From Verrucomicrobiia bacterium (lineage in GTDB: Bacteria; Verrucomicrobiota; Verrucomicrobiia; Opitutales; Cerasicoccaceae): 64,000 bases of DNA. The DNA is taken from contig JAUIHT010000004.1 in NCBI GenBank assembly GCA_030432235.1, positions 310,001-374,000 of the forward strand. The letters run 5' to 3'. The notes under the pieces are model-generated. The model was not told where the DNA came from. It did not search any database and saw only the letters and a list, made by a program, of their open reading frames with translations. Each line of letters starts with the position of its first letter. The first letter of the stretch is position 1. The translations under genes and the position numbers were made by a program. Shown here in pieces: positions 51,420 through 60,837 of the stretch.

Positions 51420-53051
51420 ATGAAAGGTCTTTTCCGCTTCGGCTTACTGACAATCCTCTGCCTCGGCGGGCTTTTGCCTCCGGCCAATGTCGCGTCGGCG
51501 CAGTCCACGCCGCAATCCACTGCTCTGTCTCAAAAGAAGAAGGCCGAAAAGAACAATGCGGCCAAGCAAGAGGCCGCGGCGGCAGAACGCGCCGAGTACT
51601 TCGAGGAGGCCGAGCAATCTGGTGAACCGGTGTCACGCCCCGACGCGGAGGTTTCGGACTCGGAAGCCACCGAAGAACCGGTCGAAAAGGCCCCCGTCGA
51701 GCCGCTGCCGCGTGTCATTCCGGAGCCCCCTGAGGGCGGCTGGGACGTCTACGTGGTTCCCATCGAGGGCCCCATTACCAGCCCGCAGCTTTACATCCTG
51801 CGGCGCGCGCTCAAGGAAGCCATCGAGAACGACATCGAGGCCGTCGTCCTGCAGATGGACACCCCCGGCGGTGCGCTGGGCGTCACCCTCGACATGATGG
51901 AGGCCCTGAGCAGATTCGACGGCGAAACCATCACCTTCGTGGATGCCGAGGCCGTCTCGGCAGGCAGCTACATTGCGGTCGCAACGGACGACATCTGGTT
52001 TGCCCCCGAGGGCATCATGGGCGCAGCAGAGGCCGTGACCGGCTCCGGGGAGGACATCGACGAGTCCATGCAGCGTAAAATCAACAGCTACCTGCGAGCC
52101 AAGGTACGCGTGTTGGGCCGCGAGTACCGTTACCGTGCCGATGTGCAGCGCGCCATGATGGACCCCTCTTATGTTCTGGAAATCGACGGCGTGGTCATCA
52201 AGCCCGAGGGCGAGCTACTCAGCCTGACCGCGGACGAAGCGGCTACGTACTATGGCGACCCGCCGGAACCCCTGCTCGCTTCCGGCATTGCGAAGGATAT
52301 CGACGACCTGCTCACGCAGAAATATGGCGAGGGCAATTACAACATGCGCACCTTCGAGGTCACGTGGTCCGAGGAGTTCGCCAAATGGTTCAAGACCATT
52401 GCCCCGGTGATCATGGGGATCGGTGTACTCCTCATTATCATTGAAGTAAAGACGCCGCATTTTGGTCTCATCGGCGGGGCGGGCATCGCGCTGGTCTTGC
52501 TGGTCTTCGTCAGCAACTACTTCGCGGGCATGGCCGGGCACATCGAGGTCATCGTTTTTATTGTCGGTGTGCTGCTGGTGGTGGCTGAAGTGTTCCTTTT
52601 TCCCGGCACTTTGGTGGCGGGCGCGCTCGGCGCTATTCTCATGGCCGGCTCACTGCTGTGGGCTATGGCCGACATCTGGCCGACCCCAGAGGGCGGCTAT
52701 ACGGTCAACTGGCCTTCGGTCGAGATAGCCATTCGCAACCTGCTCATCGCCGTGGTCATCGCTATCCTCGGTAGCGTCCTGCTGTGGCGTTACCTGAAGG
52801 GCAGCGGCCTCTATCGCCATGTGGTGTCGCAGGGCGCCATTGGCAAACTCGACTACACCAGCGGCGCGACTCTGTCTCGGCCTGAAGTCGGCGCACAAGG
52901 CGTAGCCATCAATACGCTTCGCCCCACCGGTACGGTGGAAATCGACGGACACCGCTACGAAGCCACTGTGGTGAACGGACAAATCAACGCCGGGCGCAGT
53001 ATTGTGGTCACCGGCTACAGCAGCTTTGGCTTGAAGGTGGAGGAAGCCTAA
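51420..53051 (+). CDS. NfeD-type ClpP-class membrane serine protease (NfeD1b-like)
   Basis: A 543-aa protein. A signal peptide (LTILCLGGLLPPANVASAQ) and an acidic spacer precede a ClpP/SppA-like domain: VVLQMDTPGGALGVTLDMME, then EAVSAGSYIAVATDDIWF with the likely Ser nucleophile. Multiple membrane helices follow (MGIGVLLIIIEV, LVLLVFVSNYFAG, VIVFIVGVLLVVAEVFLFPG), and then a C-terminal OB-fold (GQINAGRSIVVTGYSS). This is the long NfeD form that works with flotillin-like FloA in membrane microdomains, and both partners follow directly. It may trim membrane proteins such as stomatin-like FloA. Confidence 0.93.
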   Translation: MKGLFRFGLLTILCLGGLLPPANVASAQSTPQSTALSQKKKAEKNNAAKQEAAAAERAEYFEEAEQSGEPVSRPDAEVSDSEATEEPVEKAPVEPLPRVIPEPPEGGWDVYVVPIEGPITSPQLYILRRALKEAIENDIEAVVLQMDTPGGALGVTLDMMEALSRFDGETITFVDAEAVSAGSYIAVATDDIWFAPEGIMGAAEAVTGSGEDIDESMQRKINSYLRAKVRVLGREYRYRADVQRAMMDPSYVLEIDGVVIKPEGELLSLTADEAATYYGDPPEPLLASGIAKDIDDLLTQKYGEGNYNMRTFEVTWSEEFAKWFKTIAPVIMGIGVLLIIIEVKTPHFGLIGGAGIALVLLVFVSNYFAGMAGHIEVIVFIVGVLLVVAEVFLFPGTLVAGALGAILMAGSLLWAMADIWPTPEGGYTVNWPSVEIAIRNLLIAVVIAILGSVLLWRYLKGSGLYRHVVSQGAIGKLDYTSGATLSRPEVGAQGVAINTLRPTGTVEIDGHRYEATVVNGQINAGRSIVVTGYSSFGLKVEEA

Positions 53052-53066
53052 ACGAGAGGTCTCACC

Positions 53067-53522
53067 ATGGTCATTATCGTCTGCCTCATCATCCTCGCGT
53101 TTATCCTGCTCTTCATGGAAATTTTTGTGCCGGGCGGGTTGCTCGGCTTCCTGGCGGTATGCTGCATCCTCGGGGCGGGATACACAGGCTACGTTCACTA
53201 CGGGACCGCGGCGGCGTTGAGCATCACGCTACTCTCAGCCGCCTTGGGGGTGGTCATGTTTTTCATTGAAATCAAACTCCTCAAAGCCAGTGGCCGCCAC
53301 CTGAGTGTCGAAAGCTCCATCACCGGACGTTCCGTTGAGCGTCCCGAGGACACTCTGGCCGGTAAGCACGGGGTGGCTCTGTCAAACCTGGCACCTGGCG
53401 GAAAAGTCCGCATTGAGGGTAAAGACTACGAAGCCTCCTCGCTGAGCGGCCTGCTGCACAAAGGCGCCGAGATAGTGGTTGTGCGCGTGGAAGATTTACG
53501 CATCATCGTTAAAAAATCCTGA
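53067..53522 (+). CDS. Short NfeD-family membrane protein
   Basis: A 151-aa protein with two N-terminal membrane segments (ILAFILLFMEIFVPGGLLGF, and SITLLSAALGVVMFFIE) and a C-terminal OB-fold (GKHGVALSNLAPGGKVRIEG, then KGAEIVVVRVEDLRIIV). NfeD short forms partner with stomatin/flotillin proteins and probably stabilise the FloA oligomer. It sits 15 bp behind the long NfeD gene and 3 bp before floA, so all three are one operon. Confidence 0.93.
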   Translation: MVIIVCLIILAFILLFMEIFVPGGLLGFLAVCCILGAGYTGYVHYGTAAALSITLLSAALGVVMFFIEIKLLKASGRHLSVESSITGRSVERPEDTLAGKHGVALSNLAPGGKVRIEGKDYEASSLSGLLHKGAEIVVVRVEDLRIIVKKS

Positions 53523-53525
53523 GCC

Positions 53526-54548
53526 ATGAATCCAATCTACATCCTCTACATCATTGTCGGCATCATCCTGCTGGCGATCGTCATTCTGGTTTTCTCCTTC
53601 CTCAGCGTATGGTTGAAAGCCCTGTCTTCCGGCGCGCCGGTGAGCATGAGCAACCTCATTTACATGCGCTACCTGCGCAAGTTGCCCTACTCCCTCATCG
53701 TGGATGCGCGCATCATGGCGGTGAAGGCCGGCATTAACCTCAGCGTGAACGAACTGGAGACGCACTACATGGCCGGGGGCGACATTATCCAGACAGTACA
53801 GGCCATCATCAACGCGCAAAAGGCAGGCATTGAGCTGCCGTGGGACAAAGCCTGCGCCATCGATTTGGCAACGAAAGGCACCAACAAGAGCGTGCTCGAG
53901 GCCGTGCGTACCTCCATCAACCCCAAGGTCATCGACTGCCCCAACCGCGAGAGCGGCCGCAGCACCATCGACGGCGTGGCCAAGGACGGTATTCAGGTCA
54001 AGGCCCGCGCCCGTGTGACCGTCCGTTCCAATCTCGCACATTACGTCGGCAGTGCCCAGGAGGAGACCATTATCGCACGTGTCGGTGAAGGCATCGTCAC
54101 CACTATCGGCTCTGCGGACACCTACAAGTGGGTGCTGGAAAATCCGGACTCCATCAGTAAAAACGTACTCAACCGTGGCCTCGACACCGGAACGGCTTTC
54201 GAAATCATTTCCATCGACATCGCCGACGTCGACGTAGGCGATAACATCGGGGCCAAACTGCAAGAGCACCAAGCCGTTGCCAACAAGAACATGGCTCAGG
54301 CCCAGGCGGAAATCCGTCGTGCTGCCGCCGTGGCACTTGAGCAGGAGATGAAGGCCAAGGTGCAGGAGATGCAGGCCAAGGTCGTCGAGGCCGAAGCCCA
54401 GGTACCGCTGGCCATGGCTGAGGCTCTGCGCAATGGCAAACTCGGCGTGATGGATTACTACCGCTTGCAGAACATAGAGTCTGATACGCGCATGCGTGAG
54501 ACTATCGCCCAACCCGAGAAGAAGCCATACAACGAAAACGCTGAATAG
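53526..54548 (+). CDS. floA: Flotillin-like protein FloA
   Basis: A 340-aa membrane scaffold protein. One hydrophobic N-terminal region ([20 protein letters not shown], then [17 protein letters not shown]) is followed by the SPFH-like core ([20 protein letters not shown], then [40 protein letters not shown]). The C-terminal coiled coil is A/E/K/Q-rich ([20 protein letters not shown]). This is the UPF0365/YqfA family, about 330 aa in most bacteria. It organises lipid microdomains and works with the two NfeD proteins upstream. Confidence 0.96.
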   Translation: MNPIYILYIIVGIILLAIVILVFSFLSVWLKALSSGAPVSMSNLIYMRYLRKLPYSLIVDARIMAVKAGINLSVNELETHYMAGGDIIQTVQAIINAQKAGIELPWDKACAIDLATKGTNKSVLEAVRTSINPKVIDCPNRESGRSTIDGVAKDGIQVKARARVTVRSNLAHYVGSAQEETIIARVGEGIVTTIGSADTYKWVLENPDSISKNVLNRGLDTGTAFEIISIDIADVDVGDNIGAKLQEHQAVANKNMAQAQAEIRRAAAVALEQEMKAKVQEMQAKVVEAEAQVPLAMAEALRNGKLGVMDYYRLQNIESDTRMRETIAQPEKKPYNENAE

Positions 54549-54664
54549 GGCGTTTATACCCCGCCGCAAGCAGCGGTGCATTGAAGAATAACTTCATTTT
54601 AGCGTAGCGGGGCAAACCCGGGAAATCAAACCTGTAACGAATAAACGCTAGCCGCCTCTAGATT

Positions 54665-55432
54665 ATGAAAGTAGCCATCACCATCCTTGCCCTATTGTGT
54701 CCGCTATTTGCCTTTGCCCAGGAGGCCCAAACCACCGACGAGGTCGTGTTGCGCGGGGTCTTCGACATGGGCTCCAAGAAGCTCTATTCTCTTAGCTCTC
54801 CCGGTGCGGCCAAGCGTGACTGGGTCGAGTCCGGCAACGAATTCCTCGGCTACACTGTCGGCGAGTACGATCCCGAAACACAGAAGTTGACCCTCACGCA
54901 GGGAGAAGACGTCTTCGTCATCGGCCTGGCCGGTTCCAGCGCAGGCCCAGCCCAAACGGACGATCCCGCGGCCCGCCTGGAAGAGGCTAAAAAGATATTC
55001 CAGGCCATCAAATTCAAGGAAACCGTCGGCGAGGCCATCGACGCGCAGATGAAAGCCATCATGGACATGCAGCGCCAGCAACTGGCCCAGAGCGGCTCAC
55101 CCCTGGCCGAGGACGAGGAGTACCTCACCTTTATGGACAAAGCCATGCGCCAGATGATGGAAAGCATCGACTGGGATACCGTCCAAACGGGAATGGAGAA
55201 TATCTACGCGGAAGTCTTCACCGAAGCCGAGCTCAAGGGCATCACCGAATTTTACAGCACACCAGCCGGGCAAGCTACCATCGCGAAAAACCCGGAGCTG
55301 CAGCAAAAGTCCATGCAAGTAATGATGCCGTCCATCATGCAGGCTTCGCAGAAGATGGGCGAAAGCATTCAGCAGTACATGGCAGAGCGGGCGCAAAAAG
55401 ATAAGGCTGAGGAAGAGCCCGCCGCGGAATAG
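54665..55432 (+). CDS. DUF2059 family exported protein
   Basis: A 255-aa protein with a signal peptide (KVAITILALLCPLFAFAQEA). The C-terminal part is the DUF2059 domain: MENIYAEVFTEAELKGITEF, then YSTPAGQATIAKNPELQQK and MQVMMPSIMQASQKMGESIQ. DUF2059 proteins are periplasmic, of unknown role. Between the signal and the domain lies an extra 70-residue segment (VVLRGVFDMGSKKLYSLSSP). It ends 6 bp before the converging TPR gene. The upstream interval is 116 bp and may carry its promoter. Confidence 0.88.
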   Translation: MKVAITILALLCPLFAFAQEAQTTDEVVLRGVFDMGSKKLYSLSSPGAAKRDWVESGNEFLGYTVGEYDPETQKLTLTQGEDVFVIGLAGSSAGPAQTDDPAARLEEAKKIFQAIKFKETVGEAIDAQMKAIMDMQRQQLAQSGSPLAEDEEYLTFMDKAMRQMMESIDWDTVQTGMENIYAEVFTEAELKGITEFYSTPAGQATIAKNPELQQKSMQVMMPSIMQASQKMGESIQQYMAERAQKDKAEEEPAAE

Positions 55433-55438
55433 CCGATC

Positions 55439-56794
55439 TTAAAGGCTACTACGCCCGGCACGTTCGACACTCTCCAGGTAGCGGGCAACGTTCTCGCGCG
55501 GGCGTAGCGTCTGCGCCTTGCGAAGCAGCTTGGCCGCCTCGGCGTATTTTTGACGGGCCACCAGCATACGCGCTTGCTGCACACAGGCTTCGGCCTCCAG
55601 CTCCGGCACCTTGGCGGCGCGCTCGTAGAGCAACTCCGCTTCCTCGAACTGCTCATTCCGCCACTCGTAGCCAGCCAGCAGGAGTAGCGCCTTGCCGTTC
55701 ATCGGATCACGTTCCAGCAAGGCTCGCAAGGTCCTCGCCGCGGTTTCGGATTCCCCCTGTGCCAGGGCTATCTGCGCCTTGAGGCTGAGTAGCTCGGAGG
55801 CCTGCGTACTGTCGAGCCCAGCCTGGTAGCGTTCCTCGATAAGCTTCAGAAGCGCGTCGGCCTCCGTCCAGGCCCCACGATCAGCCAGTAGCGTCGCCGC
55901 GCGCAAGGCCTCGGATGCCGACGGTGCACGCGGCAAACGCATGGCCTCGGCGTAAACCTTTTCCGCCAGCACGGGCAGTCCGTCACTCACATAGATATCA
56001 CCGAGAAGCATAAGCGCCTCAGGCCCGGCCTTGCCCAAGCGTCGGACTACCTCGATGTTGGCCGCCGCACGTGCGGGCTGGTCGAGGGCCAGATAGGCGT
56101 TGGCCTGCATCAACCAGACATCCTGCCGCGCCGGGTGATCCAGCAATATCTCCTCGAAGGCTGCCGCAGCCTCCTCGTAGCGCTCCACCGCGTAGAGGGC
56201 CTGCGCCCGACCGATGCGCGACTCCTCGCTGTCGGGATTCAGCAGCAGGGCATTTTCATAAGCCTCCAGAGCGGAGGCGTAGCGACCATCGGAAAAATAA
56301 CTGTAGGCCAGAAGCCCGTATACGGTGGCATCGGCGCCATCCTGCTCGATCACCTCGACCAGCAATGGCCGGGCCTCGACAAAGCTACCCTCCTGCATCA
56401 GCGCCAGGCCGAGGTTTTTCTTGGCCCGCACAAACCCCGGATGTTTCTGTAAGGCGGACTGGTAAGCGCGTACAGCAGCGCCCATCTGCCCGCTCTGGTA
56501 ATGGAGGTTGCCCAGGGTATAGTCGAGCGCCGCGCTGGAATCCGGCGCAACGGCAGCCTGCAGGCGAGCGGCTGCTCCCGACACATTGTTCTGCTTGAGC
56601 ATGACCGCGATCTCCTCAAAGAGGGCCTGCTCCTGCCGGGAGATGGTTGGCTCGCGCGGCCCGTCAAAGCCATAGCTGGCGGTGAAGCGCTTGACGAACG
56701 CGGGATTGCGCCAGGACGCCTCCCAAAGCGGTCCCTGTTGGGCCATGAGGAGCATGGGGGCAATGACGCCAAGAACTGTCAGCCAAAACTTCAT
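55439..56794 (-). CDS. Exported TPR protein of the TonB2-type cluster
   Basis: A 451-aa protein with a short export signal (FWLTVLGVIAPMLLMAQQ) and about ten tetratricopeptide repeats (AAVRAYQSALQKHPGFVRAK, ALEAYENALLLNPDSEESRI, AAAAFEEILLDHPARQDVWL). It is the last gene of the TonB2-type energy-transduction operon, where a TPR protein of this kind is usual. The repeats probably form a periplasmic scaffold for TonB or its outer-membrane partner. A gap of 24 bp separates it from tonB. Confidence 0.9.
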   Translation of the reverse strand: MKFWLTVLGVIAPMLLMAQQGPLWEASWRNPAFVKRFTASYGFDGPREPTISRQEQALFEEIAVMLKQNNVSGAAARLQAAVAPDSSAALDYTLGNLHYQSGQMGAAVRAYQSALQKHPGFVRAKKNLGLALMQEGSFVEARPLLVEVIEQDGADATVYGLLAYSYFSDGRYASALEAYENALLLNPDSEESRIGRAQALYAVERYEEAAAAFEEILLDHPARQDVWLMQANAYLALDQPARAAANIEVVRRLGKAGPEALMLLGDIYVSDGLPVLAEKVYAEAMRLPRAPSASEALRAATLLADRGAWTEADALLKLIEERYQAGLDSTQASELLSLKAQIALAQGESETAARTLRALLERDPMNGKALLLLAGYEWRNEQFEEAELLYERAAKVPELEAEACVQQARMLVARQKYAEAAKLLRKAQTLRPRENVARYLESVERAGRSSL

Positions 56795-56818
56795 TTCGCG
56801 TATTTCGTGCTAAAACAC

Positions 56819-57484
56819 TCAGTATTTCAAGGGTAGGATGAATTTGGTCGCGACCTTCTGCCCGTTGCGCATGGGAGACTCATAGCGGATCTTTTCGGCG
56901 AATTCCTTGGCGTGCCTGACCAGACGCGGGTGATCGGTGGACTCGACGCCGGCCAGATGGACTTTACCGTCGGGCGTAATGAGCACGATGAGCCGGATGT
57001 CCCCGCGGATGCCATCACGCTCCAGTTCGCGGGGGATGACGAACTTCGGGTAACTGACGGCCTGCGGAATACGATCGAGGTCGGAGATGTCGAAGATTTC
57101 CATTTCCCCGAGGGCATCCGGGCCGATGGCGAAACCCGTTACGGTGAAGTTACCCGCCGCCACATCACCCATCCCCGGGGTGATCGCGATCTGGAGTTGG
57201 GTGAGGTCGAGCTGCTCGGACTGCTGATCGAGCTCGGGCTCCTCGGTCTTGTCCTGCTTTTCCTCGGCGGGAGGATCGGGTGGCGGAGGCTGCGGGGGCT
57301 CACGCACGATGTCCACCTGGCGGTCGAGTTCGGGGCGGTTGACCGAATCGCTGATCCACTGCGTCAACGGTAGCACCAACAAGATGGCCACCGTGACACC
57401 GACGCCGCCCAACACCGCGATCAACATCCCGCGGTTGAGCTTCGGTACATCGTAAACTTCACGATCCCCACCCATCGTTCTCAC
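56819..57484 (-). CDS. TonB-family energy transducer (TonB2-like)
   Basis: A 221-aa protein. An N-terminal membrane helix ([20 protein letters not shown]) precedes a proline-rich linker ([15 protein letters not shown]), and the C-terminal domain ends in [20 protein letters not shown], the usual TonB C-terminal beta-strand region. The Tyr-Pro (YP) motif in [18 protein letters not shown] is typical. It overlaps the ExbD gene by 4 bp. It transmits the proton-motive force from ExbB/ExbD to outer-membrane receptors. Length and lack of an HxxH-type extension fit the TonB2 class. Confidence 0.93.
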   Translation of the reverse strand: MRTMGGDREVYDVPKLNRGMLIAVLGGVGVTVAILLVLPLTQWISDSVNRPELDRQVDIVREPPQPPPPDPPAEEKQDKTEEPELDQQSEQLDLTQLQIAITPGMGDVAAGNFTVTGFAIGPDALGEMEIFDISDLDRIPQAVSYPKFVIPRELERDGIRGDIRLIVLITPDGKVHLAGVESTDHPRLVRHAKEFAEKIRYESPMRNGQKVATKFILPLKY

Positions 57485-57879
57485 TCCTTCGTGGCGATGC
57501 TGACGGCGGGGGCGCCGGCCAGCTTGGACTCATCGATGACGCGTACGAGCAGCCGTGTCGGCACGTTGGCATCCGCCTGCACAATAACCGGCATGGGCTC
57601 TTTCTGGTTGAGGCGACGTACGATGGCTCCGAGCCCGGCCACACCCACATCACGCCCACCGAAAACGACCTGCCCACTCTCAGTCACGGCCACGAGGATA
57701 CTGTTTTTCTCCAGGTCCCGTGCGCTGGCCGCCTGCGGCTTGTTCACCTCCACGCCCGTCTCCTCGACAAAGACTGTCGTCACGATGAAGAAGATAAGCA
57801 GGATAAAAACCATGTCGATGAGCGGCGAGATGTTGATCTGCTCAATCATGGCGGGTTGCTGGAAAAGGCGGCGTTTCAT
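57481..57879 (-). CDS. ExbD/TolR-family biopolymer transport protein
   Basis: A 132-aa single-span protein: [20 protein letters not shown] is the membrane helix with the conserved Asp (PLIDM). The periplasmic domain has [20 protein letters not shown] and [20 protein letters not shown], as expected. It is one gene unit between ExbB-type (overlap 4 bp) and tonB (overlap 4 bp). It forms the proton channel with ExbB. Confidence 0.94.
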   Translation of the reverse strand: MKRRLFQQPAMIEQINISPLIDMVFILLIFFIVTTVFVEETGVEVNKPQAASARDLEKNSILVAVTESGQVVFGGRDVGVAGLGAIVRRLNQKEPMPVIVQADANVPTRLLVRVIDESKLAGAPAVSIATKE

Positions 57880-58481
57880 GCGGCGGCCCTCCGTTGCTTG
57901 AATTGTGTCATCGTCACGCTCTCAAGCCGCTGCAGGAAGAGGGACAGCTCGTTGCGACGGCGGTTGATGGCGTAAATCAGTATGTAGCCGGGGATGGCAA
58001 TGATGAGCCCGGTCTGCGTGGTGATGAGCGCCTGCGAAATGCCTGCTGCAACCAAGTCCACGGTGCGCCCACCGGCCGAAGCCGCCAGTCCGGCAAAGGT
58101 CGCCAGCATACCAACCACAGTACCCAGCAAGCCCGTCAGCGGCGCGGCGCTAACCAGCACGATGAGGAAGCGCACACGGCGGTCGATACGCGCGAGTTGG
58201 GCCGTGCGCACCTCGGTGAAGCGGTCGCGGATGTCCTTCAGTGAAAAAACATTCTGCTGGCTGTAACGAATGATGCGCCCGACCTCTCCGCTGGCCTCGG
58301 CCGGATGATCGATCCATGGCAGCCACTGCTCTTCGCTCGGCTCATGAAAGCCGCATTTGCGGAAATACAGCAACAACTCCAACGCCGAGTAGTAGATAAA
58401 AAACGCCAAGCCCGCCAACGGCCACATGAGGAAGCCCCCCTGTTCCCAAAGGCTGTAAGCGTCATGAAAAAGCGAAGTCAT
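57876..58481 (-). CDS. ExbB/TolQ/MotA-type proton channel protein (short)
   Basis: A 201-aa three-helix proton channel subunit: [20 protein letters not shown], then [20 protein letters not shown] and [20 protein letters not shown]. The [14 protein letters not shown] segment is the ExbB signature. It pairs with the ExbD gene 4 bp downstream. This is the second ExbB-like gene of the operon and matches ExbB2 in known TonB2 systems. Confidence 0.93.
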   Translation of the reverse strand: MTSLFHDAYSLWEQGGFLMWPLAGLAFFIYYSALELLLYFRKCGFHEPSEEQWLPWIDHPAEASGEVGRIIRYSQQNVFSLKDIRDRFTEVRTAQLARIDRRVRFLIVLVSAAPLTGLLGTVVGMLATFAGLAASAGGRTVDLVAAGISQALITTQTGLIIAIPGYILIYAINRRRNELSLFLQRLESVTMTQFKQRRAAA

Positions 58482-59875
58482 ACAGAGGTATTATTGCGTC
58501 GCGGCAACCCGTTCTGGAAGGCGACGGCCATCTTTTCCATGCTGGCCAGGATCCCCGTGGCACGGCGCTGCAGGAGTGCGTGGATGACCAGCGCGGGAAT
58601 CGCCACAATGAGCCCAAACTCCGTCGTGATCAGCGCCTCGGAGATACCGCTGGAAAGTGAACGGGCATCGCCGGTCCCAAACACCGTAATGAGATTAAAC
58701 GTGTTGATCATGCCGGTGACGGTACCGAGCAGGCCGAGCAACGGGGAGGTCGCCGCCGTCACCGCGATCAACGGCAGCATACGCTCCAACTTGGGCTGGA
58801 GGCGCAACATGTGTTCGAAGAGAACCTCCTCGAGAAGCTCCTTGTCGTCCGCATGATAGCGCACGGCATCCGCCAGCATGGCGCCAAAAGGACCGGGGAT
58901 GGCCTCGGCCTTTTCCAGGGCTTTGGCCGCATGGCCGTCGATAATCAGCTCCAGCAACTCGTGAATGATGTCCGCCTTGGGTTCGCGGAAGCCGAAAATC
59001 TCGATGGCCTTAAAGATGGCCACCACGGTGGCGATGAGGGCAAAAAGCAAGATGGGGTAAATCCAGACGCCGCCTTTGCGGATGTGCTCGGCCAGGGTGT
59101 CACGTGTGGCGGCCACCGCCAGGGCGTCTCCCAAGGTGACATCCACGGTGGCACTGCCACGACCATTTTCCACCAAGTCAGAAACCCGTTGCGCTTCCGC
59201 CCCCTGCAAGGCGGCGAGTGCGGGTTGGAGCGAGGCGCTGGTTTCCACCAGACCGGCATGCCCGGCATCCGCCTTGAAATAAACGAGCGGACCGGCCTGG
59301 ACAAAGCGGCCTTCGACCAGGAGGCCGTCTGGCAGCACGGCGCTACCGCTATAACTCGCGCCGCCCAGTTGCACATCCGTGCGCTCGAGTCCGGCCTCGA
59401 TGACGACCCCAAGCCCGGCCAGACGCTCGCTTTCCAGCAGGGAGGGATCGTCCAGAGTTCGGTGCGCCTCCTGCAGGACCTCCGCGTAAAGCGGCAGCTC
59501 GGAAACGGCCACGCGGGATTCAAAAACGCGCGCATACTCACCCAAAAGGGATTCCAGATAGTCGAGCTCATCCTGGCGTTTCCGTACCTCGGCCTCGAGC
59601 GAGTTGAGGTCGAGCGACTGCGAGTCACGGATGCGCTGGGCACGCTCCACCTCGCGGCGCTGGGTGGACACCTCCGACTCGAGTGAATTGAGCTCGCGCG
59701 CCAGCGGGATACGCTCCTCGCGAATTTGCCGACGCAGGGAGGCCAGACGCTCAAGGGCGTCGTCGAGGTCGGCCTGAGCAGACGCCGAAGCATCGTTGAA
59801 GGTTTGCGCGGAAATAGTCGGCACAAGAAGGGCCAACAATACCAGCGGTAGTAGGAAGCGCAGACTGGCGTTCAT
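58478..59875 (-). CDS. TtpC-like long ExbB-family protein with periplasmic coiled coil
   Basis: A 465-aa protein. A signal peptide (LRFLLPLVLLALLVPTISAQ) precedes an alpha-helical region of about 100 residues (DDALERLASLRRQIREERIP, then SLEAEVRKRQDELDYLESLL). The ExbB/TolQ domain follows (WIYPILLFALIATVVAIFKA, LGLLGTVTGMINTFNLI, ISEALITTEFGLIVAIPAL). This is the TtpC protein of TonB2-type systems (Vibrio ttpC). It overlaps its neighbours by 4 bp on both sides. It would act as an extra stator-like component that couples the periplasm. Confidence 0.92.
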   Translation of the reverse strand: MNASLRFLLPLVLLALLVPTISAQTFNDASASAQADLDDALERLASLRRQIREERIPLARELNSLESEVSTQRREVERAQRIRDSQSLDLNSLEAEVRKRQDELDYLESLLGEYARVFESRVAVSELPLYAEVLQEAHRTLDDPSLLESERLAGLGVVIEAGLERTDVQLGGASYSGSAVLPDGLLVEGRFVQAGPLVYFKADAGHAGLVETSASLQPALAALQGAEAQRVSDLVENGRGSATVDVTLGDALAVAATRDTLAEHIRKGGVWIYPILLFALIATVVAIFKAIEIFGFREPKADIIHELLELIIDGHAAKALEKAEAIPGPFGAMLADAVRYHADDKELLEEVLFEHMLRLQPKLERMLPLIAVTAATSPLLGLLGTVTGMINTFNLITVFGTGDARSLSSGISEALITTEFGLIVAIPALVIHALLQRRATGILASMEKMAVAFQNGLPRRNNTSV

Positions 59876-60621
59876 TTCACCTCCAGGGGCAGGTTGACGA
59901 AACCGGCGGGGCGGCTGCGTTCGTACTGGGCAATGGCCTGGTTGATGGTATCAGCCAACTCCGGTTGGCTGACAGCAGTCCAGCCCTCGGGCCCAAGCTC
60001 CAGGATACCCGCATGCCGTCCGGCCACATCGGCGTAGTAGCCTGCTCCCAGCCCCAGATAAAGCACGCGCACCTCCACGGAACGTCCGTCGGGCAATTGC
60101 TGTATCTGCGTATCGAGGGTGACCTCGCGGTTGAATTTATCTATCTCGCCGAGAATGCCGACGATGTTCTGGGCTCGCTGCCCCGCGGACAACGATGTGG
60201 GCTGGCCTTCGCCAGGCAGACGACTCAACAGAGGCTTCACCTTCTTGAGCAAAGGTGCGGGCAGGCGGGGCTCAAGCTCACGCAACGCAGCCTCACTGCG
60301 AACAAAGTGCTCTTCGAGGGCAACGGTGGCGGCCTGCAGGCGCTTCTTTTGCTCGAGCAGTTCGCCACGGCGAACCTCCGCCTGGGTCGTCACCGACTCG
60401 GCCTCCGCTTGCCGCTCGGCCAGCAGAGCCTTTTCATCGCGTAACAGGCGGATGAGGTCGCCCATCGTTGCCTTTTCCGCCTGCCATGCTTCGCGCTCTT
60501 CCGAAATGGTCTTTTCCGTCAGCACCCACTCCTCGAGCGTCGAGCGGGTTTCGTCCACCGGCGCCGGTTGCGCCCCGGCCAGGGGCAGGCCTAGAAACAA
60601 GCTAATGAGTATTCGTCTCAT
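59872..60621 (-). CDS. DUF3450 family exported coiled-coil protein
   Basis: A 249-aa protein starting at the ATG at 60621 (MRRILISLFLGLPLAGAQPA, signal peptide). It is mostly a coiled coil (EEWVLTEKTISEEREAWQAE, then AVAL-type helices), and the C-terminal beta part has LPDGRSVEVRVLYLGLGAGY and ADVAGRHAGILELG, the DUF3450 domain. DUF3450 genes precede ttpC in TonB2 operons. It is the first gene of the six-gene operon and overlaps the ttpC-like gene by 4 bp. Its promoter should lie in the 60622-60737 interval. Confidence 0.92.
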   Translation of the reverse strand: MRRILISLFLGLPLAGAQPAPVDETRSTLEEWVLTEKTISEEREAWQAEKATMGDLIRLLRDEKALLAERQAEAESVTTQAEVRRGELLEQKKRLQAATVALEEHFVRSEAALRELEPRLPAPLLKKVKPLLSRLPGEGQPTSLSAGQRAQNIVGILGEIDKFNREVTLDTQIQQLPDGRSVEVRVLYLGLGAGYYADVAGRHAGILELGPEGWTAVSQPELADTINQAIAQYERSRPAGFVNLPLEVK

Positions 60622-60737
60622 GAAAAAACGCAGACAACGGGAATCGCCCTGAAATGGCAAACCAAGAACACACTTGGGAAAAGCCAAATGCATTTCGCTT
60701 GCCAGCCGGGACGATATGGGAGACGGTTCACGCCCTT

Positions 60738-60833
60738 ATGGGAAAGCAATACAATAAAGTCATCAAACGCGCTCGTCGCAAAGCCTACAAGAATCGCAAG
60801 AAGGCAGCCGTCCAGGCCACCATCAGCAAGTAG
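60738..60833 (+). CDS. Tiny basic peptide (31 aa)
   Basis: A 31-codon ORF encoding MGKQYNKVIKRARRKAYKNR and then KKAAVQATISK, with 12 Lys/Arg residues. It resembles the short basic peptides starting MGKQYNKV that I recall from other Verrucomicrobiota, which is memory rather than a search. It is divergent from the DUF3450 operon and ends 4 bp before the next gene. GGGAGA 14 nt upstream is a weak ribosome site. It may bind nucleic acid, like other tiny cationic peptides. Confidence 0.6.
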   Translation: MGKQYNKVIKRARRKAYKNRKKAAVQATISK

Positions 60834-60837
60834 CCTC

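Noticed and set aside
58811-59686. 291-codon plus-strand frame opposite the TtpC-like gene, and a similar one at 56071-56598
   Set aside because: Antisense shadows of a strongly supported ExbB-family gene and of the TPR gene, with no recognisable domain.
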